Of a stretch of 64,000 nucleotides of DNA, positions 27,392 to 36,346 are shown piece after piece. A program made the translations under genes and the position numbers. Under the pieces are notes generated by a model that searched no databases, was not told the DNA's origin, and was given only the letters and a program-made list of their open reading frames with translations. This DNA is from Hungatella sp. UBA3147 (GTDB lineage Bacteria; Bacillota; Clostridia; Lachnospirales; Lachnospiraceae), in assembly GCA_002365025.1 (NCBI GenBank), contig DEYX01000251.1, positions 1-64,000 on the forward strand. Reading direction: 5' to 3'. Numbering within the stretch: the stretch's first letter is position 1; every line of letters starts with the position of its first letter.

Positions 27392-28695
27392 TTCTTCCGC
27401 TCCATTCTCTCTTCTACCTTTGCACCGCCCATGTTTCCGGGACGTAACGGTATGCCTGCATGACGTTCCTCAGTAATAAATATATGGATCGCCTGTCCCA
27501 TGAAGCAAAGCATGAGAATCAGCATTTCCAGCATATAAGAGAAGGCCGCTCCGTTGATTCCTCCCACTCCTACCAGCCAAAAAGAGAGAAAGAAGGAAAG
27601 GATGCAGACCGGTACATAGCCAAAAAAGATTCCCTTCTGCTTTTTCATGATAACAAGCACATAATAAAACAGATTCATAACCGCAAAGAAACCGCCGCCC
27701 AGCACGATGAAAAGAAGCCCGGATTTATACGGTTTAAGCTCCACATTGGAAATGGCTCCCAGTACAGGAACCCCAATCGCCCAGGCCCCTGCCAGGGCAA
27801 TGATCGTAAGAAGGAATATGATTCCGGAGAGCTTCTTTAAGCCATCCCTAAATTCTTCAAAGTTCCGTTCCTCCCACTGGTAAGACATCCTGGTCAAAAA
27901 GGGGCGGATCACAAAGTTAGCAGCCAGGTTAATGACCGAGGTCGGCATAAAAATAGCCACAAAAACAGCGTTGTCTATGGAAGTCATCCTGGCATCCACC
28001 GCATATTTTGCCATGGCAAAAATAAGCCCGTCAAGAAAAACGGATAAAAACAGCAAAAAACTGTCCTGCAAAAGCTTCCACTGCCTGCCGGGTGTTCTGG
28101 TAAATACCATTCCGGGGACACTCTCCGCCATTCTTTTATCAAACAGCAGGATCCCTGCTCCCTGGGAAAGGACCGCTACCACGCAGGAAAATACAAGCTC
28201 CCTTGTAACAGCAAGGGTTCCTAAAAAACAAAACACTGACAACAGGGTTCTAAATGCCATGGCCTGTCCTGTTAGATACAGCCGCCCGTTTCTCTGAAAT
28301 TCCGATTCATACACATCTGCAAACCCGTCCAGCACCTTATAAAGCACCATCAAAAATACTACCAGTGCTTTTTGAGCCGTATAGCCTGCCGACGGAGACA
28401 GGGTATTAAAAATGATATAACAGATTCCAAAAATGACTGCCATGGAACAGGTGGCAAACCGGGCCAGACGATATTCAGAAAACGTATAACTTTGACTTGT
28501 ATCCGTGCTCTGCAAAGGCCTCATGCCAAAATAGGCCACCAAAAACATCTGCTGCCCAAATGTGCTGAATGCAAAGCCAAAGATCCCTCCCTGTTCTGTT
28601 CCTATGAGATGGTTGACCAGGGCCGTGAGTATCATACTGGAACCGGCATAAATCAGGCTTCCGATCATATTCCAGGCCACATTTTTTCGTTCCAT
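27388..28695 (-). CDS. Polysaccharide flippase (MOP superfamily)
   Basis: A 435-residue protein with about 12 membrane helices. WNMIGSLIYAGSSMILTALV near the start and a Wzx-like layout place it among polysaccharide flippases. It probably moves lipid-linked glycan units across the membrane. GAGG lies upstream of the start. It sits about 120 bases after another flippase gene on the same strand, so this locus has two. Confidence 0.75.
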   Translation of the reverse strand: MERKNVAWNMIGSLIYAGSSMILTALVNHLIGTEQGGIFGFAFSTFGQQMFLVAYFGMRPLQSTDTSQSYTFSEYRLARFATCSMAVIFGICYIIFNTLSPSAGYTAQKALVVFLMVLYKVLDGFADVYESEFQRNGRLYLTGQAMAFRTLLSVFCFLGTLAVTRELVFSCVVAVLSQGAGILLFDKRMAESVPGMVFTRTPGRQWKLLQDSFLLFLSVFLDGLIFAMAKYAVDARMTSIDNAVFVAIFMPTSVINLAANFVIRPFLTRMSYQWEERNFEEFRDGLKKLSGIIFLLTIIALAGAWAIGVPVLGAISNVELKPYKSGLLFIVLGGGFFAVMNLFYYVLVIMKKQKGIFFGYVPVCILSFFLSFWLVGVGGINGAAFSYMLEMLILMLCFMGQAIHIFITEERHAGIPLRPGNMGGAKVEERMERKK

Positions 28696-28815
28696 TTATT
28701 TTCCTCTTATTTGTCCACGGTTTTGGGGCATAATCATATACCCACCGGTTATTTCCTCACAATGTCCCTTTATTCTACAATATCCGGCTTTAAAAGTAAA
28801 CTTAAAACCACCCCG

Positions 28816-30258
28816 CTACTCTTTTGTGATCCCGGAAATACGGCACAGGTACAAAAAAGCCTCCAGCCGGAACAGCCAGGAAAGCCCTGCATAAACAACG
28901 ATTCCTACCAGAATTTGTACAACCAGGGTTAAGAGTGTTCCTTCTATTACATATTGTACTCCGTATGCGAAGAGACACATCACCGCTGATAAAAGAAGAG
29001 AAGGAAGTACATCCTTCCACTGCTCAAAAAAGCTGTAGTTTAAAAGCTTTTTATTGGGATAGGCATTGATAAAGGTGCAGATGAAATCGGTTACTGCCCT
29101 TAAAGCAACCATGGTATAAATCCCAAAGGGAATGCTGATCAGAAGCGCAGTCATGCTGACTGCCTTCTTTATTATTTCCAGTTTGAGGAATATCTCGCTT
29201 TTTCCCATGGCATTGATAGCCTGCAAATTCGCCACATGAAGGGGCCAGGTTGCATAGGCGATGCATAACAGCCGAAGCATGGGGACACAGGGTAAATACC
29301 GGTCCGTCAAAAGCAGCTTAACCATAGGCTCAGCTACGGCAATCAATCCGGCCATCATGGGAAACACCAGGTAAGAGCTGGTGACAATGGACCTTCTCAC
29401 CATACGCTTTAGCGTCTCCTTGTCCTCCTGGCAGGCCGAAAAAGCCGGAAGCATGACCGACTGAATCGCCGCTCCGAGATTATTTGCAATCAGAGCAGGA
29501 AACTGGTTTCCTCTTGAGTATTGCCCCATCATGGCGGAATTATATAATTTCCCGATGACTAGCCCGTAAACATTATTAAATACTGTATCTATAAGACCGG
29601 AACAAAGTATCTTCCAGCCATAAGAGAACAATTCCTTCGCCTTCTTAACGGAAAACAGAAGCCTTGGCCTCCACTTCACCAGAAATACCAGCATAACCAT
29701 TAAGAAAAAGCTGTAGAAAAACTGCTGCATGACAAGGGCCCACAGCCCCAGTCCCCTGTATGCCATAAATACGCCGATAATACCGGAGCAAAGGGCGGCA
29801 AAAAGGCTTGCCAGACAAAGCTTTCGAAACTCCATATTCCTGGCAACCACAGCAGACTGCACGGAGGTGACGGCACCAAAAAACAGGGTCACAGAAAGGA
29901 CCCGGAGCACGGTCGTAAAAACAGGCTGTCCGTAAAAAGAAGCTATGGCCGGAGCCGAGAAAAAAAGAATTACATATAAAACAAAAGCAATGGCTTCGCT
30001 GATATAAAATGCAGAGGAATAATCAGCCTCATCCACCGTCCGTTTCTGGATCAGGGAGGTATTAAAACCGCTTTGGACAAACACATTTCCAATGGTGATA
30101 AATATCATGATGAGCATGACTTCCCCTGACTCTGCCGGTGTCAGCATCCTTGCAAGCAGAACCGAAACAAGGAACTGAATCCCCTGTGTACCTCCGTTTT
30201 CCATCACTTTCCAGAACAGTCCGGAAAGGACCTTTTTTTTCATATTTTCCTGGTACAT
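28816..30258 (-). CDS. Polysaccharide flippase (Wzx/TuaB-like)
   Basis: A 480-residue protein with 12-14 membrane helices. The N-terminus VLSGLFWKVMENGGTQGIQF and LLARMLTPAESGEVMLIMIF are typical of the WzxC/TuaB group of lipopolysaccharide or teichuronic-acid flippases, as is SGLIDTVFNNVYGLVIGKLY. It transfers undecaprenyl-linked sugar units to the outer face. It starts the minus-strand operon and has its own promoter-like sequence at 30301-30329. Confidence 0.85.
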   Translation of the reverse strand: MYQENMKKKVLSGLFWKVMENGGTQGIQFLVSVLLARMLTPAESGEVMLIMIFITIGNVFVQSGFNTSLIQKRTVDEADYSSAFYISEAIAFVLYVILFFSAPAIASFYGQPVFTTVLRVLSVTLFFGAVTSVQSAVVARNMEFRKLCLASLFAALCSGIIGVFMAYRGLGLWALVMQQFFYSFFLMVMLVFLVKWRPRLLFSVKKAKELFSYGWKILCSGLIDTVFNNVYGLVIGKLYNSAMMGQYSRGNQFPALIANNLGAAIQSVMLPAFSACQEDKETLKRMVRRSIVTSSYLVFPMMAGLIAVAEPMVKLLLTDRYLPCVPMLRLLCIAYATWPLHVANLQAINAMGKSEIFLKLEIIKKAVSMTALLISIPFGIYTMVALRAVTDFICTFINAYPNKKLLNYSFFEQWKDVLPSLLLSAVMCLFAYGVQYVIEGTLLTLVVQILVGIVVYAGLSWLFRLEAFLYLCRISGITKE

Positions 30259-30300
30259 ACTGGCTTTTCTCCTTGCTTTACCAATTTACATTTACGCCTT

Positions 30301-30329
30301 ATTGTACTATATTCCCCAATAATTGTAAA
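30301..30329 (-). promoter_or_regulatory. Promoter of the flippase operon
   Basis: TTTACA and TACAAT on the minus strand with 17-base spacing, 43 bases upstream of the flippase start codon. Confidence 0.65.
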
Positions 30330-30353
30330 TCGTATATAGCATTTTGAACTTAC

Positions 30354-30380
30354 TTGTGTTAGAGTATAAAGGAATATAAT
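30354..30380 (+). promoter_or_regulatory. Candidate promoter of the L,D-transpeptidase gene
   Basis: TATAAT at 30375-30380 is clear. The -35 is weak: TTGTGT with a 15-base spacer, or CTTGTG with 16. It lies about 33 bases before the start codon. Confidence 0.4.
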
Positions 30381-30412
30381 TTTCATTTTTAGAATTCAGG
30401 AGGTTTTAAATT

Positions 30413-31864
30413 ATGCGTAAACTGACACGAAGCCTGACGCTTCTCTGCCTGACGGCTGCTCTTGTTTCCGGACAGGCCTCCCTTGCATGGGCAGATGAAG
30501 CATATGGACCGGGATTTAAGAATGGTGTCCCCATCAGTCAGAGCGACGGGCAGTCTGAAGATCAGAACCAGACGAACACCCAGACGCAGGAAGGTGTAAC
30601 TACAGATGAAGCGGAAAACGCTTTGGCAAATGCCGGTATAGACATTGGAAAAGAAGGGGAAGGCGGCGGAGAAGACGGCGAGGTAGATGAAGCTACCAAA
30701 GCTGCTCAGGAAGCGTTAAAGGCCAATTTCCCACGTCTCCAGACTACCGTTATGGTCGGTGACAGCAACTGGTCACAGCCATTTGTAAATGATGCATGGA
30801 TCACAAATAACGGACAGGGTTTTCACGGAATGTCCACCTTTCTTACCAACATTGTTGGAAACGTGCTTTACCGGACCTATACCTCCAGCACCGGCTGGTC
30901 TCCATGGGTTATAAACGGACAGCAGACTACCAACTATGCCAATGACATAAACATCGAAGCAGTACAAATGAGGTTTTCCGGTTATGTGAATAACCAGTTC
31001 GACCTCTATTATACCGCACAGTTGGAAGACGGAACCACCATGGACTGGGCAAAGAATGGGACCACCACAGGAACCATGGGAACCGGCCATTACATAACAG
31101 GGCTGAGAATGGCCTTTTACACCAAGAATTCCCAGTTTCCTTATGCCACGGAGAACCCTCTGATTTCCGCCGTTTCAGATGGAATGCGGCAGATCGATGG
31201 CGGCCTCCGATACTTTAACGGAGATGGAACATCCTTCACCGGCTGGGCATGGGCAGGCAATGAACGTTACTATTTCCAGGATTCCTATCCGGTGACCGGC
31301 TGGCAGTATCTTGACGGCTACAAATATTATTTCGACGAGTCCGGAAAAATGCTCACTGACTTAGAGCCAATTATCGGCGCTAAAGGACCATTCCTCATCA
31401 GCATCAACAAAACCATGAACTGCATGACCATCTTCGCCAAAGATGGGAACAACGGTTTTATTATTCCGTTAAAATCCTTTTTGACCTCCACCGGACCGGA
31501 TACCCCTCTTGGGACATATCAGACTCCGGAAAAGTACCGCTGGAGGGATATGAATCACGGAATCTTTACCCAGTACGCAACCCGTATCTGGAAGGGCTTC
31601 TTAATTCATTCCATTCTGTACAGCAAACCTAACAATATGACGCTGGATCCGATGACTTATAATTATATGAGCATTGCTCAGTCAGCGGGATGCGTCCGGC
31701 TCCTCTCCGGAGATGCCAAGTGGGTATATGATCACTGTGCTATTGGAACTACCGTTACGATTTACGAATCACCGGTTCCAGGCCCCTACGAGAGACCGGC
31801 CATTGAACAGATCATACCCGAAACCCAGACCTGGGATCCTACGGACCCTAATATTGCAAGATAA
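30413..31864 (+). CDS. L,D-transpeptidase with cell-wall-binding repeats
   Basis: A 483-residue exported protein. A signal peptide (LTLLCLTAALVSGQASLAWA) ends near residue 27, followed by an acidic low-complexity linker. A beta-rich region with TTYANDINIEAVQ follows at about 105-250, then two or three choline-binding-type repeats at about 263-320 (GLRYFNGDG, GWAWAGNERYYFQ, GWQYLDGYKYYFDESGKM). The C-terminal YkuD domain has IHS and the catalytic Cys427 in SAGCVRL. It probably makes 3-3 peptidoglycan cross-links or attaches proteins to the wall. It is transcribed against the flanking polysaccharide genes. AGGAGG precedes the start. Confidence 0.9.
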   Translation: MRKLTRSLTLLCLTAALVSGQASLAWADEAYGPGFKNGVPISQSDGQSEDQNQTNTQTQEGVTTDEAENALANAGIDIGKEGEGGGEDGEVDEATKAAQEALKANFPRLQTTVMVGDSNWSQPFVNDAWITNNGQGFHGMSTFLTNIVGNVLYRTYTSSTGWSPWVINGQQTTNYANDINIEAVQMRFSGYVNNQFDLYYTAQLEDGTTMDWAKNGTTTGTMGTGHYITGLRMAFYTKNSQFPYATENPLISAVSDGMRQIDGGLRYFNGDGTSFTGWAWAGNERYYFQDSYPVTGWQYLDGYKYYFDESGKMLTDLEPIIGAKGPFLISINKTMNCMTIFAKDGNNGFIIPLKSFLTSTGPDTPLGTYQTPEKYRWRDMNHGIFTQYATRIWKGFLIHSILYSKPNNMTLDPMTYNYMSIAQSAGCVRLLSGDAKWVYDHCAIGTTVTIYESPVPGPYERPAIEQIIPETQTWDPTDPNIAR

Positions 31865-31896
31865 CCTGGGCAGATAATTTTATAATAATAAAATGA

Positions 31897-31938
31897 ATGG
31901 GCAGGAAACGGATTATACCGGATCCTGCCCATATTTTT
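31897..31938 (+). terminator. Bidirectional terminator after the L,D-transpeptidase gene
   Basis: ATGGGCAGG and CCTGCCCAT form the stem, with an inner CGG-CCG pairing, followed by ATTTTT. It also serves the oppositely oriented GT2 gene. Confidence 0.8.
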
Positions 31939-31944
31939 GCCGCT

Positions 31945-32931
31945 TTACCGTTTCTTTCCCAGGAATATCTTCCTTAAGAGCCTATATGCTCCAGGAGCCC
32001 TGTACTCAGCTTGAATAAAGAACCTGGTTCTTGGTGTCAATTCTTTATAATACCTGGCGTATTCCGGGTTCACGATCTCCTTAAACTGCCTGGTATTGAC
32101 CATGGTATGATAATAAGTCCGTTTTGCCGCACTATCTGCAGCTTCCTTTAAACGCCCCTCTGTGGCAACGTTAAATTCCTCATACACCGTTTTCATCCGC
32201 TCCCAGTAAATCTTCTGCTTTTGGGCGTAATTCCCGCTTTTTCCTTCCACGGTCCAGGAGCCTGCTACTCCCACCCGGTAGGCACTCATAGGTTCATCCA
32301 TATAATAGCCGTACCCTTTTTCAGCAGCCATCATCTGCAGGGGAGTATCTCCCACCGGGCAATCCACGTAATAATCCGGAAGATCTTTCACAAGGCGGGA
32401 GGGAAATGCCATGGAGGACATGGCATAACCGGAAGGCTTATCTACGATCTCCTCCGGGGTGATGACCCGGCTCTCCCTGTAAGGACGCATCTGTTTTTCT
32501 GTCAGAGCCTTTCCCACCAGTTCGATTTTAGCACTGTGTATACAAAGGGTGCAGTCCGGATGGGCCTCCATGTAATCCACCTGCTTTTGCATCTTATCCG
32601 GTGTTGTCCAGTAATCATCTCCATCGCACATGAAAATGTATTTTCCTCTGGCCCGGGGGAAATTAAACGCTCCGCTGATATTGTCAATTCCCTGAGAATA
32701 CTGGTTCTCCGTCTGTATAAGGGGTTTCACCTTATCCGGGTATTTTTCAGCGTATTCTCTTATGATATCCCCCGTCCCATCGGTGGATGCATCGTCATGG
32801 ACCAGAATCTCAAATTCAAAATCCGTCTTCTGCATGAGAAAGCTGTCCAAGGCCTGCCTGATATAAGTCCCATGGTTAAAGGTCACGCAATTAATGCTGG
32901 CCATAATATTTGATTCGGAACTGCCGCTCAT
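31945..32931 (-). CDS. GT2 glycosyltransferase
   Basis: A 328-residue GT-A enzyme. ASINCVTFNHGTYIRQALDS and ILVHDDASTDGTGDIIREYA give the nucleotide-binding fold. The metal site is MCDGDDYW, followed by TTPDKMQKQVDYMEAHPDC. These features match GT2 enzymes of capsule and teichoic-type loci. It is separated from the upstream ATP-grasp gene by the 94-bp tandem repeats, so it may be only partly co-transcribed with it. Donor and acceptor are unknown. Confidence 0.85.
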   Translation of the reverse strand: MSGSSESNIMASINCVTFNHGTYIRQALDSFLMQKTDFEFEILVHDDASTDGTGDIIREYAEKYPDKVKPLIQTENQYSQGIDNISGAFNFPRARGKYIFMCDGDDYWTTPDKMQKQVDYMEAHPDCTLCIHSAKIELVGKALTEKQMRPYRESRVITPEEIVDKPSGYAMSSMAFPSRLVKDLPDYYVDCPVGDTPLQMMAAEKGYGYYMDEPMSAYRVGVAGSWTVEGKSGNYAQKQKIYWERMKTVYEEFNVATEGRLKEAADSAAKRTYYHTMVNTRQFKEIVNPEYARYYKELTPRTRFFIQAEYRAPGAYRLLRKIFLGKKR

Positions 32932-32966
32932 TCCTCTCCGCCCTTTCCTGCATCTGCTTTTGTAAT

Positions 32967-33252
32967 ATAACTTATCTTCACTTGCAACGCAACGTTAGAT
33001 AAATGGGCTGCTTTTTAGCCCGTCCATCCGATTATGGGAATTGCTTCTTAATTCCCATAATATAGTTATCTGAACTTGCAGCGCAAGTTTAGATAAAAGG
33101 GCTGCTTTTTAGCCCGTCCATCCGATTATGGGAATTGCTTCTTAATTCCCATAATATAGTTATCTGAACTTGCAGCACAAGTTTAGATAAAAGGGCTGCT
33201 TTTTAGCCCGTCCATCCGATTATGGGAATTGCTTCTTAATTCCCATAATATA
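32967..33252. repeat. Three tandem copies of a 94-bp palindrome-rich unit
   Basis: The unit repeats with exact 94-base spacing: TTGCTTCTTAATTCCCATAA starts at 33041, 33135 and 33229. Each unit has three inverted repeats: ATTATGGGAATT with AATTCCCATAAT, GGGCT with AGCCC around an A-rich loop, and TTATCTgAACTTGC with GCAAGTTtAGATAA. The leftmost unit is more diverged at its outer end. The rightmost overlaps the last codons and stop of the ATP-grasp gene. Confidence 0.9.
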
Positions 33253-34197
33253 TTCCTCATATTTTCTTGCAATATACATGCCCGTAATTCCTTTTAAGGG
33301 TTCTATGGCCTCTCCGATAAAGCATCTCAAATGGTTGGTGACGCAATCGTATCCTGCCAGACAGGAAAACTCTACGCCGCCGGAAAAACGGGGATTGCAC
33401 TCCAGCATATGATATGATCCATCCTCTGTCTGAATAAACTCAAAGTTCACGCAGCCATTGATACCAAGGGCATTGGCTATATCCCTGCACGTGGCTTCCA
33501 GAACCGGGTCCAAAAACACCAGTACCGAGGTCCCTGCTCCGTTCGGGGTCCGCAAAAGTTCCTTCCGGCATACAGCAACGCTCTCTCCTGTTTCCGCCTG
33601 CCTTACCACGTCTACGGTAATGATGCTTCCCTGATAATAGGGCTGTACGATCAGCCCCTCAGAGCCTCCGCATTCCAGAAAGCCTTTCATCTCATCAAGG
33701 GACTGAATATAGCGAAGCCCCTGACTGCTTCTTCCGTTAAAAGGTTTGATGACCGCAGGATAAGAAAGGCACTCCGGGACCGCCTCCAAAAGCTCCAGAG
33801 TAGGAATAGGGCTACCTATGCCCTTATCCATAAGAAAACGGTACAGCTCCCTTTTATCCCTGCACAGAAGAAGGGTTTCCTCCGATGAGAGACATAATGT
33901 CACTGAAGCAAGGGCCAGTTCGTCCCTGTAGCGGTTCCACACATCTACCTCCACATCCGTGAGAACGATCAGCACTTTTGCCTGTTCCTCCCTGCATATC
34001 TTCAGGATGGAGTTCACATACCGTTTCTCATCCGTTGCAAGGGGAACCTGGTAAAAGGACGCCACATTCCCGGAATCCGCAATCCATTCTGCCGGATAAA
34101 TATCACAACCAACTACCCGGGAACCCCCATTTTTTAAATTTTTTATAACGATATCTGCTGAAAACGACCCAATCGCAGTCACCAGTGCTGTATTCAT
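33220..34197 (-). CDS. ATP-grasp ligase
   Basis: A 325-residue enzyme of the carbamoyl-phosphate-synthase-like ATP-grasp fold. The N-terminal pre-domain begins MNTALVTAIGSFSADIVIKN. YPAVIKPFNGRSSQGLRYIQ is the ATP-grasp lysine and glycine loop, and HMLECNPRFSGG holds the metal-binding Glu and Asn. Such enzymes join a carboxylate to an amine using ATP. Directly after a DegT aminotransferase in a glycan locus, it may attach an amino or acyl group to an amino sugar (inference). Its final codons (MGIKKQFP) are part of the 94-bp repeat. Confidence 0.8.
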   Translation of the reverse strand: MNTALVTAIGSFSADIVIKNLKNGGSRVVGCDIYPAEWIADSGNVASFYQVPLATDEKRYVNSILKICREEQAKVLIVLTDVEVDVWNRYRDELALASVTLCLSSEETLLLCRDKRELYRFLMDKGIGSPIPTLELLEAVPECLSYPAVIKPFNGRSSQGLRYIQSLDEMKGFLECGGSEGLIVQPYYQGSIITVDVVRQAETGESVAVCRKELLRTPNGAGTSVLVFLDPVLEATCRDIANALGINGCVNFEFIQTEDGSYHMLECNPRFSGGVEFSCLAGYDCVTNHLRCFIGEAIEPLKGITGMYIARKYEEYIMGIKKQFP

Positions 34198-34270
34198 AAT
34201 TTCCTCTTTTCCGCTCTGTTACCCAGGGCATAACGGTATCCCTGAAAAGGGGTTTCTCTTTCCTTTCCTC

Positions 34271-35377
34271 CTATCTGGCACCTAAAATAATGGCGCAGAT
34301 GCGGTCGACCTGATCCAGGGAAAGTTCTGCATATAAGGGCAGGGTCAGTACGCTGTCTGCCGCTTTTTTTGCCACAGGAAGTTGTACATTTGAAAACCGT
34401 TCCCGATAGCATTCAAAGTCAGTGATCAGAGGATAAAAATACTTTCTCGCAAAGATATGGTGAGTGGCCAGCAGGTCATATACCTCATTTCGTGTTAAAG
34501 AGAAGCCGTCAAAGGCTACAGGAAAATAGGCATAATTCTGGCGGATTCCTTCTTTGGGACTCATCAGGCGGATCCCCGGTACTCCCGCCAGATGTTCCCG
34601 GTACCGTTCTGCCACAAGCCTGCGCTTTTCGATGTTATCATTCACATGGCGAAGGTTGCAGATACCCATAGCCGCCTGAAACTCATTCATTTTTGCATTA
34701 CCGCCGATATATTCTACAGTTTCCTTGCCGGTAATGCCGAAATTCTTTAAATAATTGAACAAGATCTCCAGGGATGGATCCTGAAAGGTCACAGCACCGC
34801 CTTCAATGGTATTAAACACCTTTGTGGCATGGAAGCTGAACATAGAAGCGTCTCCGTAGGTCCCGATTCCTCTCCCATTTACATCTACACCAAAGGCATG
34901 GGCAGCATCATAAATTACCTTTAAATTATATTTCTTCGCGATTTTTTCAATTTTATCTACATCACAGATATTTCCATAAACATGAACCGGTAAAATGGCG
35001 GTCGTCTTTTCCGTGATCATCGCTTCAATCTTATCCGGATCAATAGTATAATTCTCCTCCCGGATATCGCAGAACACGGGAGTTAAGTTATTTCTTACAA
35101 TGGCATGGGTGGTGGAAGCGAAAGAAAATGGGGTGGTGATCACCTCGCCGGATAGATTCATGGCCTGGAGTGCCATTTCAAGAGCCATATGTCCATTGAC
35201 AAACAAAAGAAGCTTCTGTACCTTTAAATACTCCTTTAACTGTTCCATCAGTTTTTCATGAAATTCTCCCATATTCGTCATCCAGGCAGTTTCCCAGATC
35301 GGCTTGATCTCTTCTATAAATTCTTCATAGGAAGGCATGGAAGCCCTCGTCACTAATATGTCCTCTTTGTTGTCCAT
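34271..35377 (-). CDS. DegT/DnrJ/EryC1/StrS aminotransferase
   Basis: A 368-residue PLP enzyme that converts a keto-sugar nucleotide to an amino sugar. Key motifs are FVNGHMALEMALQAMNLSGE, ITTPFSFASTTHAIVRN, AAHAFGVD, and SFHATKVFNTIEGGA with the PLP lysine at 186. A C-terminal block RQNYAYFPVAFDG is family-typical. It lies between a GT2 gene and the ATP-grasp gene on the minus strand, so the polymer probably contains an amino sugar, possibly further modified by the ATP-grasp enzyme. Confidence 0.9.
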   Translation of the reverse strand: MDNKEDILVTRASMPSYEEFIEEIKPIWETAWMTNMGEFHEKLMEQLKEYLKVQKLLLFVNGHMALEMALQAMNLSGEVITTPFSFASTTHAIVRNNLTPVFCDIREENYTIDPDKIEAMITEKTTAILPVHVYGNICDVDKIEKIAKKYNLKVIYDAAHAFGVDVNGRGIGTYGDASMFSFHATKVFNTIEGGAVTFQDPSLEILFNYLKNFGITGKETVEYIGGNAKMNEFQAAMGICNLRHVNDNIEKRRLVAERYREHLAGVPGIRLMSPKEGIRQNYAYFPVAFDGFSLTRNEVYDLLATHHIFARKYFYPLITDFECYRERFSNVQLPVAKKAADSVLTLPLYAELSLDQVDRICAIILGAR

Positions 35378-35398
35378 GCGTTATCCTCCATTTTCCGG

Positions 35399-36319
35399 TC
35401 AGATCGAAAACATCTGGCCCAGCGTCCGTATAAGGGTGCTTTTCATTAATTTGTATTTCCAAATCGTATATATCTTTACCGCCCTGTTTTTTTCGGGCAG
35501 TCCGATAAAATGCTCCAGAACCGCTCTTTGCTCACTGGACATCTCATTACCATAGAGTTTTAAAAACATCTGTGCCTGCACAAACATTTTCCTGTAATTT
35601 TCCCGGACCGCATCCTGATTCCGCATCCGCTCCGCATACTGCTCCTTGCCGCTTTTGGATCCCATCTGATTTTCTCCATGCTGCCGGTATAGGACCAGGG
35701 GACGGTCAATGTAGGATATCCTTCCAAAACAGCTTGCCAAAAGCCCCAGCCACCAGTCATGCATAACGCATTCCCTGGGAACATCGCTCAGGAACTCCAA
35801 AAATGCCTTGTTGATCATGACTGTATTCCCTGTGATATTATTCTCAACCAGATAATGGCTGAACCGGTTATCATGAACTGCGACTTTCTGGTATTCCGCC
35901 ATGGATTCGTGAAGAATGCTGCCTTGCTTATCGGTTACCGATAAGTCACTATGGACCAGAAGGGGAACCGCTTTCCCCCATTCCCCTTCCAGCTTTTTCA
36001 TTTCTTTTAAAGTGACCTCTGCCTTATCCGGCAGCCATACATCATCCTGGTCACACAGCATGATATACTCATCAGTCACCAACTTAAGCAGGCGGAAGAA
36101 ATTATTCTGGGCACTGCCGGATCTTTCGCTGTTCCTAAGGCTCCTCACCCGTCCCGGATATCGTTCTTCATATTCCCGGATAATGGCAGGGGTACCGTCT
36201 GTAGAGAGATCGTCGGAAATCACGACGGACAGATCGGAAAACGTCTGGTTTAATATAGATTCCAACTGTTCCCGTATATATTTTTCTCCGTTATAGGATG
36301 CAAGCAGCACCGAAACCAT
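35399..36319 (-). CDS. GT2 glycosyltransferase (rhamnosyltransferase-like)
   Basis: A 306-residue GT2 enzyme: MVSVLLASYNGEKYIREQLE, LSVVISDDLSTDGTPAII, MLCDQDDVWLPDKAEVTL, and CVMHDWWLGLLASC with VLYRQHGENQMG. These patterns are typical of rhamnosyltransferases in rhamnan and capsule loci. The start at 36319 has GGGGGG six bases upstream and is preferred over the ATG 27 bases further out. Confidence 0.85.
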   Translation of the reverse strand: MVSVLLASYNGEKYIREQLESILNQTFSDLSVVISDDLSTDGTPAIIREYEERYPGRVRSLRNSERSGSAQNNFFRLLKLVTDEYIMLCDQDDVWLPDKAEVTLKEMKKLEGEWGKAVPLLVHSDLSVTDKQGSILHESMAEYQKVAVHDNRFSHYLVENNITGNTVMINKAFLEFLSDVPRECVMHDWWLGLLASCFGRISYIDRPLVLYRQHGENQMGSKSGKEQYAERMRNQDAVRENYRKMFVQAQMFLKLYGNEMSSEQRAVLEHFIGLPEKNRAVKIYTIWKYKLMKSTLIRTLGQMFSI

Positions 36320-36346
36320 ATATTTCCCCCCTTTCCGCGTTTCCAT

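Noticed and set aside
32967..33252. CRISPR array
   Set aside because: The repeats are 94-base units in direct contact with no unique spacers and no cas genes.
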